Assembly (NCBI GenBank): GCA_018806915.1
Contig: JAGKQI010000103.1
Location: 2,046,001-2,110,000, forward strand
Origin: Phytophthora colocasiae
Lineage: Eukaryota; Oomycota; Peronosporomycetes; Peronosporales; Peronosporaceae
Length of the DNA: 64,000 nucleotides
Direction: 5' to 3'
Below the pieces are notes generated by a model, which saw only the letters and a list, made by a program, of their open reading frames with translations, was not told the DNA's origin and searched no databases. Shown one piece after another: positions 53,528 to 62,600 of this stretch. The position numbers and the translations under genes were made by a program. The first letter of the stretch is position 1; every line of letters begins with the position of its first letter.

Positions 53528-54235
53528 CGCCGCGAGACGGCCTCCTCTCGGCCTCTCCGCCTCCGACGGCCGTCCAAGCGCGCCGTTCGGCTGCTCAAGA
53601 CCCCGTGCCAGCCACCCAGCCGCCTGTCGCCGCCCTGCCCGCCCCCACTGATGAAATCCTACCCGGCAGGGCGGGCGGCATGCTGTCCGACAGGCCAGCA
53701 CCAGGGGCAGCGCTCGTAGCCGCCACGGCTCGCGCTCTGGCGGCCTCCACAGCGGCCGAGGAGGACCCCAGCAGCAGCAGCGACGACGACGACGGGCAAG
53801 ACGACGCCGCCGCCGCTCCTGTGCTTCGCCAAGACCCCTCCCGTGAGCTCGCACGACCCGGCAGGGCGGCCGGCAGGCTGCCCGACCTGGTCGTGCCTGC
53901 TCCAGCGCTTGCAGCCGCCACGGCTCGCGCCCCAGAGCCCTCCTCCGCCTCCGACAGTGCCTCCAGAGGCACCAGCGCCGGCGCCGCAGCCCCCGAAGAC
54001 CCCGCGAATGTTGACTACCCACCCGGCAGGGCGGCAGGAATGCTGCCCGCCGGTGGAGTAACCATCATGACAGCAGACCGCGCTCCCGCGGCCACTGCAG
54101 CCGCCAACCAGCACCGCCGTGCACCTGGCGATGACGGCGCCGCCTCGCCGGGCGAGACCGCCGCCGCCAAGACCTCCACGGACCTCGCGAGTGTGTCGCC
54201 CATACCCGGCAGGGCGGGCAGCATGCTCGCCGACG
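53491..54235 (+). repeat. five-fold PGRA-motif repeat in the retrotransposon ORF
   Basis: The DNA core CCCGGCAGGGCGG occurs at 53491, 53662, 53857, 54022 and 54205, always in the same frame, spaced 57, 65, 55 and 61 codons. The encoded peptides are PGRAGGMLPD, PGRAGGMLSD, PGRAAGRLPD, PGRAAGMLPA and PGRAGSMLAD. Between them the protein is a low-complexity Ala/Ser/Pro/Asp filler, so only the motif is kept. Copy 2 repeats the same pattern 7,037 bp later. Confidence 0.85.
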
Positions 54236-57200
54236 GTGACGCCTCTGCGTTCGCCGCCACCGCTCAAGTCTCCGCCGCAGCTGTGGCTGCTGCTGCTCAT
54301 CGAGTCGCAGCAGTCGCAGCTGCACAAGCACCTCCTTCTGGTCGCGCCGCCGTGGAGCACCACGCGCGCGCTGAGCCGCCTCAAGACCAAGAAACTTCGG
54401 CTCGCGCGTGCGTGGAGCTTCAAGCCGGCGACGTGTCCAGCAGTTGGAGAGGACGCTTTAGCAGCTCGAGACCGCATGGGGACGACGGCGACGACACACA
54501 TCAAGACCATGAAGACCGTGTCGTCGCTGCCGTTCCCATGGACGTTGACGAAGGTGCCCAGTGGCCACCAGCGGGACAGCGACCGCTGTCACCGCCACCC
54601 GAGCTTCGCGTGGGCGGCAAGCGCCGCCGCCTCAACGACGACGACGACGACGCAAGCGAGCTGGCCGAGCTGCTGTTGCTCGATGAGGAGGAGGTCGGCA
54701 CCCAAGACCCGGCGCCTAGGCTATCTGCAGCCAGCGCCCGTCCGGCCTCCGTCCTCGCCGTGTACGCGCACAACGCGCAGCGCTTCAACTGCACGTTGTG
54801 CGTGTACTCGGCCGCCAGCTTCGCAGCACTGACTCGCCATCGAGACTCGCGACACCGGCGCGTCGTCTTCCTTGACCGGTTTTCGGCGGACTGCGCGTGC
54901 GGCGTGCCTTTCGCATCGAGGCTGGCTGCAGCAAGACACTCCCAAACGTGCACCAGCCTCACGCACCCTTCCTCGGCTGCGACTGCGCCAGCAGCAGAGT
55001 TGAACCCCACTGCTGATGCAGTCAACGCCTCCGTACTGGCGGTCACCGCCGTGCTCGACCCGCCCCACCAAGACAACCCGGAGCTCGCAGTGCCCCCCCC
55101 ACTGACGAGCTCCCAACATGTTGCAGCACAAGACCTCGAGCAGCAGGAACGTGGACGCTGGGGCCCACCACTGCCTCGAAACCTTGTTGCCGAGCGCGTC
55201 GCTGCACGCCTCGGTGTCGTCCCAGTGCCTCGCTGGGGACCACCACTGCCTCGGAGCGTGGTGGCGTTCCGGATTGCCGACCGCCTTCTGCCCGCGACCG
55301 ACGAGGAAACCAAGGACGGCGACCAAGCGGACGCAGTAGCGACGGCGACGGCGCCGGAGATGGACGCAGACAGCGGCAGTGCGGACGGCGAGTGGCTGCT
55401 ACGCTTTGACGGTGCCTGCAGAGCCAACCCAGGACCAGGCGGCGCCGGCGCGGCGCTGTTCAAGCCCAACGGACCTGTAGTGTGGACGTGCTCCCACTAC
55501 ATGCCGAGCAGCAGCGAGACGAACAACACGGCGGAGTACACCGCGCTGCTGCTCGGCGTCCGGGCCGCAGCCGACCATGGAGTCACACACCTCCGAGTGG
55601 AAGGTGACAGCACCCTGGTGATCCAGCAGGTGCGTGGCATCTTCGCCACGAGGAGCACCCGTCTCCGAGAGCTGCGTACGCTGGTCAAGGTGGAATTGGC
55701 GAGGATGGAGCGCGTCACGCTCCATCACATCGACCGTCAGGCGAATGCCAACGCCGATCGCCTCGCCAACGCCGCTCTCGACCGCCGTCGCACCAAGCTG
55801 GAGTGCGGCGTCCACGACGATGGCAACGGCTGCACCCGCGCCACTACGACCGCACCGACACCGGCGACACCTGCGACGCCGGATACTCGACCTCCGCCCC
55901 CGACGCATGCTGACACCGGCGACCACGGAGATGACCCCGCCGACATCGACGACGGCGAGGTCTATACAGCCATGAGCGTCGGGCCGGACGCAGTCCCGCA
56001 GCGCAGGCCCCGCCTTCGCTTGCGCAAGCTTCCCGAAGAAGAGGAAGACGTGGTCGGCGCGATGGTGGAGCGGTTCGGAGCGTCGCTGGCGGCCAAGATC
56101 ACGGATGCTAGTGACTGGGAGACGGCCGAGGGCTACATCACGGCCCTCCCCCACCTCTTGTACGACAAACTGCAGCCGTACTCCCAGGCCCATCGACGCC
56201 CCGACCCGCGCCACCAACACCAGCATCAGCGACAACTGTCACAGCTTGACGGCCACCCGCGGCAGGAACTACGGCAGGTCACCCGCGGACAGGACGACGA
56301 CGAGCATGGTGGGCGAGACGGCGACGACCACCGCCACGGCCAACAGGACGCAGTGAGACGGCGGAGACGAAGACGGTGCGGACGATCTGGTGCAGCCAAG
56401 CGACAGCGCCGACGACGGCCACCTCGCGTGACCCGACACCACCGAGAGCACCGCCTCGACGAGGCCCTGGACGATCTCCATGCTGTGGAGAGGGCCTCAC
56501 CCAGCGATCGCACTGCTGTCCGTCGAGCCCGCCGTCGCGTCGGCCGCGTCAATTCGGCCATCACCCAGCAGCGCCTGCGTAGTCGCTTCGACAAGGATGA
56601 GAAGGCCTGCGTCGACGAAATTCTGGCCACGGCGCGCACGCAGCGAGAGTCAGCGAGGACGACGGATTCCTGCAATGACACCGCGCCACGCCCGACACCT
56701 CCGGTGACTGCTGCTGTTGTGAACGACGGCACATGCCCTATCCCAGGCGCCGAGCTCTGGCGATTCTTCGACGGCGTTAATACACCACAGCAGGAGTTTG
56801 CTCCGGACGCAGCAAGAGGCGCCACCTTCCGCTCCGTCATGGCCCGCCTGCCGACCGCGTCCAGGTTTCGAGAGCTGCTTACGGAGGCGCCGACGCTGGA
56901 CGATATCGAGACACAGCTCCAACACGTCCGTGGCGCCTCCAGCCCCGGCCTCGACGGCGTGGGATACGACGTGTACCAGAAGTTCGCAGCGCAATTGCTA
57001 CCGGTGCTGGCTGCAGCGTTCCAGAAGTGCTGGGAGGCCAAGAAGGTTCCACAGAGCTGGAAGCTCGGAGTCGTGCGACTTCTCCACAAGAAGGGCTCGC
57101 GAGAGGACCCAGCGAACTGGCGGCCCATCTGTCTCCAGCAGTCGATCTACAAACTCTACAGCGGAGTCCTCGCACGAAGGCTGGTGCGATGGCTGGACGC

Positions 57201-59436
57201 CAACGACCGCCACGCACCAGGACAGAAGGGGTTCCGAGCGGTCAATGGTTGTGGGGAGCACAACTTCCTCGCGGCCACACTAGTCGACCAAGCTCGCCGC
57301 AAGCGCCGTACACTCTTCGAAGTCTGGTACGACTTCCGAAACGCGTTCGGCAGCGTGCCGTTCGCGCTGCTATGGGACTCGCTGGCGCGACTCGGTGTTC
57401 CGGACGACTACGTCGCCATGTGCAAGGGGCTTTACGAGAGCGCGGCGTTTGTCGTTGGGAACGCCGCGGATGGCACTACGGACCCGGTCTCGCTGCGAGT
57501 GGGCGTGTTCCAAGGATGCCCACTCAGCCCGCAGCTATTCAACGCCGCCATCAGCCCGCTGCTCTTCGCGCTGCAGCGACTGCCGGATACGGGCGTGCAG
57601 CTGTCTGCCGACGACTGCCTCGGTGCCTCGGCGTACGCCGACGACCTCAAGATCTTCAGCGGCACCGAGGACGGCATCAAGCGGCAGCACGCGCTCGTGG
57701 TCGACTTCCTACGCTGGACAGGCATGGCAGCTAACCCAAGCAAGTGCTGCGCCATGTCGGTCCAGCGCGACCACCGCGGTGTTCTCAAGACGTGTGACCT
57801 CGGATTGCAGCTGGACGGCGACCCGATCCCCACGCTCGGCATGGCCGACTCGTACTCGTACCTTGGGATCGGGGACGGCTTCGACCACGTACGCCGCCGC
57901 ATCGAGCTCGCGCCGGCACTCAAGCAGCTGAAGGACGACGCGACGGCACTGCTGCAGTCCGGTCTCGCCCCGTGGCAGGTGGTGAAGGCGGTGAAGACGT
58001 ACCTCTACCCTCGGGTGGAGTACGCTCTTCGCCACCTTCGCCCCTTCCAGCAGCAACTGGACGGCTTCGACCGCCACCTGGTACGCGGCCTTCGCCACCT
58101 TCTCCGCCTGCCGGTATCAGCCACGACCGAGTTCTTTTACGCGCCGGTGTCGCGCGGTGGCCTCGGACTTCTACCGCTGACGGAGCTGCACGCGGCGCTC
58201 CAAGTCGCACACGGTTGGCAGATGCTTCACTCCAAGGACCCAGCCATCCGGCGCATTGCGCGCGTGCAGCTCCGACAGATCGCCGACGCCCGACACCGTC
58301 TTGACGCCTCAGCGTGGGTGGACCGCGAGGAAGAGCTGTGCGAGCGGCTCCTCAACTCGCAGCTGGGGACGTCGCCCGACGCACCGCCAAAGCGCCGCAA
58401 CGGTGACATCGGTTCGCTGTGGGTCGACGTCCAGCGCCACCTACGCACGTTCGGCCTCAAGTTCGAGACCGCGCCAGCATGTGCAGACACCGGCACAGCA
58501 GCGACCACGCTCCAGCTTCGCGTGCCGCACCACGACAAGTGGCTAGACCACACCAACGTGCTGCGGCACGTGAAACTACACATGAAGAACAGGCACTGGC
58601 GGCGCTGGACGGAGATGAAGGACCAGGGCAAGACGGCACGAAGCCACGGTGGAACGGGGAGCGCGTTCCTCACGCGACCCAGAGGACTTTGGGAGTCCGA
58701 CTACCGCTTCGCGGCGGCCGCCCGCCTGAACCAGCTCGACACGCACAGCGTGCTCAAGCGGCGGCGTCTCCGGGCCCACGACCGCTGCCGGCAGCCGGGA
58801 TGCTCCAGGGTGGAGACACTGGCGCACGTGCTCAACCACTGCCCAGGCACCATGGACGCAGTCCGTGGCCGGCACGACGACGCGCTCAAGAACATCGAGC
58901 GCGCGCTCATCGCGTCGTCAAGCGACGGCAAGGACCGCGTCGAGCTTCGCACGAACCAGACCGTGCCGTCGCTCGCCGGCCCCGCGTTGCGGCCCGACCT
59001 TCAGGTGTACAACCACACCAAGAAGACGGTGGCAGTGGTCGACCTGGCCGTGGCGTTCGAAGAGCAGGCGAGCGACGGCCCGGAGAGCTCAGCGCTGGCC
59101 CGCATCGCCGCGCACAAGCGTGCCAAGTACGACCGTGTCAAGCGACACCTCGAGCGCCAAGGGTGGAAGGTGCACCTCTCGGCGCTAGTGTACGGGTCGC
59201 TTGGCGCGGTTGCTGGCGGCAACCACAAGGTCTACACCGAGCACCTTGGCCTGCTCAAGCGTGATGCGAAGCGGCTGGACCGGACGCTCTCAGTGGCATG
59301 CATTCAGTCCAGCCGCCGCATCTGGAACCTACACTGCAGCCAGCATCGGGCGCGGCAACAGCAGCCCCGCCAAGCGTCATGGGGTAGTCGGGTGGTGGAG
59401 ACCGGGGGGGCTCCACCGTGCACCGGCCGCCGCTAG
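53509..59436 (+). CDS. Utopia-like ORF: C2H2 fingers, RNase H, reverse transcriptase, RLE endonuclease (copy 1)
   Basis: 1,975 codons from MLPDWVAPRD, but the true start lies upstream in another frame because of the 1-nt loss. Residue positions are approximate. C2H2 fingers near 427-452 (FNCTLCVYSAASFAALTRH) and 463-482 (CACGVPFASRLAAARHSQTC). RNase H near 625-760 with all four acids: FDGACRANPGPGG, NTAEYTALLLG, VEGDSTLVIQ and ANADRLANAAL. RT near 1150-1450: VVRLLHKKGSREDPANWRPI, YDFRNAFGSVP, GVFQGCPLSPQLFNAAISPL and AYADDLKIFSG. The C-terminal CCHC-type knuckle CRQPGCSRVETLAHVLNHC is followed by the restriction-like endonuclease core RPDLQVYN...VVDLAVAFEE. All catalytic residues I can check are present. 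Confidence 0.88.
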   Translation: MLPDWVAPRDGLLSASPPPTAVQARRSAAQDPVPATQPPVAALPAPTDEILPGRAGGMLSDRPAPGAALVAATARALAASTAAEEDPSSSSDDDDGQDDAAAAPVLRQDPSRELARPGRAAGRLPDLVVPAPALAAATARAPEPSSASDSASRGTSAGAAAPEDPANVDYPPGRAAGMLPAGGVTIMTADRAPAATAAANQHRRAPGDDGAASPGETAAAKTSTDLASVSPIPGRAGSMLADGDASAFAATAQVSAAAVAAAAHRVAAVAAAQAPPSGRAAVEHHARAEPPQDQETSARACVELQAGDVSSSWRGRFSSSRPHGDDGDDTHQDHEDRVVAAVPMDVDEGAQWPPAGQRPLSPPPELRVGGKRRRLNDDDDDASELAELLLLDEEEVGTQDPAPRLSAASARPASVLAVYAHNAQRFNCTLCVYSAASFAALTRHRDSRHRRVVFLDRFSADCACGVPFASRLAAARHSQTCTSLTHPSSAATAPAAELNPTADAVNASVLAVTAVLDPPHQDNPELAVPPPLTSSQHVAAQDLEQQERGRWGPPLPRNLVAERVAARLGVVPVPRWGPPLPRSVVAFRIADRLLPATDEETKDGDQADAVATATAPEMDADSGSADGEWLLRFDGACRANPGPGGAGAALFKPNGPVVWTCSHYMPSSSETNNTAEYTALLLGVRAAADHGVTHLRVEGDSTLVIQQVRGIFATRSTRLRELRTLVKVELARMERVTLHHIDRQANANADRLANAALDRRRTKLECGVHDDGNGCTRATTTAPTPATPATPDTRPPPPTHADTGDHGDDPADIDDGEVYTAMSVGPDAVPQRRPRLRLRKLPEEEEDVVGAMVERFGASLAAKITDASDWETAEGYITALPHLLYDKLQPYSQAHRRPDPRHQHQHQRQLSQLDGHPRQELRQVTRGQDDDEHGGRDGDDHRHGQQDAVRRRRRRRCGRSGAAKRQRRRRPPRVTRHHREHRLDEALDDLHAVERASPSDRTAVRRARRRVGRVNSAITQQRLRSRFDKDEKACVDEILATARTQRESARTTDSCNDTAPRPTPPVTAAVVNDGTCPIPGAELWRFFDGVNTPQQEFAPDAARGATFRSVMARLPTASRFRELLTEAPTLDDIETQLQHVRGASSPGLDGVGYDVYQKFAAQLLPVLAAAFQKCWEAKKVPQSWKLGVVRLLHKKGSREDPANWRPICLQQSIYKLYSGVLARRLVRWLDANDRHAPGQKGFRAVNGCGEHNFLAATLVDQARRKRRTLFEVWYDFRNAFGSVPFALLWDSLARLGVPDDYVAMCKGLYESAAFVVGNAADGTTDPVSLRVGVFQGCPLSPQLFNAAISPLLFALQRLPDTGVQLSADDCLGASAYADDLKIFSGTEDGIKRQHALVVDFLRWTGMAANPSKCCAMSVQRDHRGVLKTCDLGLQLDGDPIPTLGMADSYSYLGIGDGFDHVRRRIELAPALKQLKDDATALLQSGLAPWQVVKAVKTYLYPRVEYALRHLRPFQQQLDGFDRHLVRGLRHLLRLPVSATTEFFYAPVSRGGLGLLPLTELHAALQVAHGWQMLHSKDPAIRRIARVQLRQIADARHRLDASAWVDREEELCERLLNSQLGTSPDAPPKRRNGDIGSLWVDVQRHLRTFGLKFETAPACADTGTAATTLQLRVPHHDKWLDHTNVLRHVKLHMKNRHWRRWTEMKDQGKTARSHGGTGSAFLTRPRGLWESDYRFAAAARLNQLDTHSVLKRRRLRAHDRCRQPGCSRVETLAHVLNHCPGTMDAVRGRHDDALKNIERALIASSSDGKDRVELRTNQTVPSLAGPALRPDLQVYNHTKKTVAVVDLAVAFEEQASDGPESSALARIAAHKRAKYDRVKRHLERQGWKVHLSALVYGSLGAVAGGNHKVYTEHLGLLKRDAKRLDRTLSVACIQSSRRIWNLHCSQHRARQQQPRQASWGSRVVETGGAPPCTGRR

Positions 59437-59602
59437 ACGGCAACCAGGCCCATCGCGGCCGACAGGGCCACACCCATGTAGGGAATTGCCCTTCAAACCC
59501 ATTTCGGTGGTCGAATCCGACTTATCAGATACATTACCACTTCACTGCTAGTATCAGATAGACATAAAAAGGACATAACCAAATGGTAAATACACAAACT
59601 TT

Positions 59603-62600
59603 TCTGTTCTAATCAGTGTGAAAACTGGTTTTCTCCATTTTTGGAGTGCTTTTTCACATTCATTTTTGGACTTCCCGTGCCGACCAGCTTGCTGGGCGTG
59701 GACGGGACGGTCTCCGAGGTCTTTCACCCACACCTCGTGAGGCCAACTACTGCATTTGATTTTTTCTATCTTTTTTCGGCCCTTCACCAACGCATCGGCG
59801 CATGCGCTTCTGGTGGCCGGACTGGGAGCCCCGGGAGCGCTCTCCGTCTACCGACAGTGAGTGCTCCACGGCCAGCCACTCCAGCTTCGCCAGCGACGCG
59901 TCTTTTTATAGCGCGTCGTCTGGCGAGGCTGTACGAGACGGGGCAGTGGATCCGCTGGCGGATCCACTAGTGGGTCCACCAGCGGATCCACTAGGGCTAG
60001 GCCTTCACACTTTTGCCCCCGTTTTGAGCTCTCGCGAGCCCGAAACGGCGCCGCCGGAGGCTCCACGCGCGCCACCGCTGCTCAGCGACGGCGTGGAGCC
60101 CGGCGCTGAAATTTCAGGCAGGGGTGGGCAACCCTCTGGTCTCGGCGTCCACCAAGCGGCATCGCGGGCCGGGCCCTCTGTCGCCCAAACGGGCACCCGG
60201 TCTACGGCTGCACCGCCGCGTCGTTTCGGCGCCGCTGCGCCCGTCCACCGTCCCCCGGGCCCTCCCACTTCAGGGCCGGGGCCTCCTATACTCGGCCTGA
60301 GTATGGGAGGATCCCTGCTCACTCAGGCGACAGGCCTCGCCTCCGGCTTCGAAGCCGCCGCCTCGGCCGAGGCTGGCGCCGCCCAGGAGGGCGCCGCGAA
60401 CGACGGCTCCCGTGGAGCCCCAAGACCGCCCCCGGACCCCCAAGCGCGCCGTTCGGCTTCTCAAGACCCCCGCCTCGCCTCTCCGCCGCTCGGCGCCGCC
60501 CTGCCTGCCTCCTGTGGTCGAATCTCACCCGGCAGGGCGGGCGGCATGCTGCCCGATTGGGTAGCGCCGCGAGACGGCCTCCTCTCGGCCTCTCCGCCTC
60601 CGACGGCCGTCCAAGCGCGCCGTTCGGCTGCTCAAGACCCCGTGCCAGCCACCCAGCCGCCTGTCGCCGCCCTGCCCGCCCCCACTGATGAAATCCTACC
60701 CGGCAGGGCGGGCGGCATGCTGTCCGACAGGCCAGCACCAGGGGCAGCGCTCGTAGCCGCCACGGCTCGCGCTCTGGCGGCCTCCACAGCGGCCGAGGAG
60801 GACCCCAGCAGCAGCAGCGACGACGACGACGGGCAAGACGACGCCGCCGCCGCTCCTGTGCTTCGCCAAGACCCCTCCCGTGAGCTCGCACGACCCGGCA
60901 GGGCGGCCGGCAGGCTGCCCGACCTGGTCGTGCCTGCTCCAGCGCTTGCAGCCGCCACGGCTCGCGCCCCAGAGCCCTCCTCCGCCTCCGACAGTGCCTC
61001 CAGAGGCACCAGCGCCGGCGCCGCAGCCCCCGAAGACCCCGCGAATGTTGACTACCCACCCGGCAGGGCGGCAGGAATGCTGCCCGCCGGTGGAGTAGCC
61101 ATCATGACAGCAGACCGCGCTCCCGCGGCCACTGCAGCCGCCAACCAGCACCGCCGTGCACCTGGCGATGACGGCGCCGCCTCGCCGGGCGAGACCGCCG
61201 CCGCCAAGACCTCCACGGACCTCGCGAGTGTGTCGCCCATACCCGGCAGGGCGGGCAGCATGCTCGCCGACGGTGACGCCTCTGCGTTCGCCGCCACCGC
61301 TCAAGTCTCCGCCGCAGCTGTGGCTGCTGCTGCTCATCGAGTCGCAGCAGTCGCAGCTGCACAAGCACCTCCTTCTGGTCGCGCCGCCGTGGAGCACCAC
61401 GCGCGCGCTGAGCCGCCTCAAGACCAAGAAACTTCGGCTCGCGCGTGCGTGGAGCTTCAAGCCGGCGACGTGTCCAGCAGTTGGAGAGGACGCTTTAGCA
61501 GCTCGAGACCGCATGGGGACGACGGCGACGACACACATCAAGACCATGAAGACCGTGTCGTCGCTGCCGTTCCCATGGACGTTGACGAAGGTGCCCAGTG
61601 GCCACCAGCGGGACAGCGACCGCTGTCACCGCCACCCGAGCTTCGCGTGGGCGGCAAGCGCCGCCGCCTCAACGACGACGACGACGACGCAAGCGAGCTG
61701 GCCGAGCTGCTGTTGCTCGATGAGGAGGAGGTCGGCACCCAAGACCCGGCGCCTCGGCTATCTGCAGCCAGCGCCCGTCCGGCCTCCGTCCTCGCCGTGT
61801 ACGCGCACAACGCGCAGCGCTTCAACTGCACGTTGTGCGTGTACTCGGCCGCCAGCTTCGCAGCACTGACTCGCCATCGAGACTCGCGACACCGGCGCGT
61901 CGTCTTCCTTGACCGGTTTTCGGCGGACTGCGCGTGCGGCGTGCCTTTCGCATCGAGGCTGGCTGCAGCAAGACACTCCCAAACGTGCACCAGCCTCACG
62001 CACCCTTCCTCGGCTGCGACTGCGCCAGCAGCAGGGGAGTTGAACCCCACTGCTGATGCAGTCAACGCCTCCGTACTGGCGGTCACCGCCGTGCTCGACC
62101 CGCCCCACCAAGACAACCCGGAGCTCGCAGTGCCCCCCCCACTGACGAGCTCCCAACATGTTGCAGCACAAGACCTCGAGCAGCAGGAACGTGGACGCTG
62201 GGGCCCACCACTGCCTCGAAACCTTGTTGCCGAGCGCGTCGCTGCACGCCTCGGTGTCGTCCCAGTGCCTCGCTGGGGACCACCACTGCCTCGGAGCGTG
62301 GTGGCGTTCCGGATTGCCGACCGCCTTCTGCCCGCGACCGACGAGGAAACCAAGGACGGCGACCAAGCGGACGCAGTAGCGACGGCGACGGCGCCGGAGA
62401 TGGACGCAGACAGCGGCAGTGCGGACGGCGAGTGGCTGCTACGCTTTGACGGTGCCTGCAGAGCCAACCCAGGACCAGGCGGCGCCGGCGCGGCGCTGTT
62501 CAAGCCCAACGGACCTGTAGTGTGGACGTGCTCCCACTACATGCCGAGCAGCAGCGAGACGAACAACACGGCGGAGTACACCGCGCTGCTGCTCGGCGTC

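Larger units (their letters stand above)
52567..59602 (+). mobile_element. Utopia-like U2-targeting non-LTR retrotransposon, copy 1
   Basis: The 7,036-bp unit begins inside the U2-like RNA at TCTGTTCTAATCAG and ends where the same sequence restarts at 59603. It encodes C2H2 fingers, an RNase H upstream of the reverse transcriptase, and a C-terminal CCHC plus restriction-like endonuclease, with no apurinic endonuclease. U2 linkage plus RNase H before RT is the arrangement published for oomycete Utopia elements. After the ORF stop at 59436, 166 bp of 3' tail follow, without a poly-A. GC content is far above neighbouring host DNA. Differences from copy 2 are very few: an extra C in copy 2, a 3-nt insertion in copy 2, and isolated substitutions. 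Confidence 0.88.

Noticed and set aside
53234..56235. long minus-strand frames inside the Utopia copies
   Set aside because: High GC removes stop codons on all frames; they are Arg/Gly/Ala-rich, repeat in both copies, and match no domain.
52567..59640. reading the repeated start sequence at 52567 and 59603 as LTRs
   Set aside because: The identity continues through the whole 7-kb unit, so these are two full copies in tandem; the RT is of non-LTR type with a restriction-like endonuclease and no integrase or protease.
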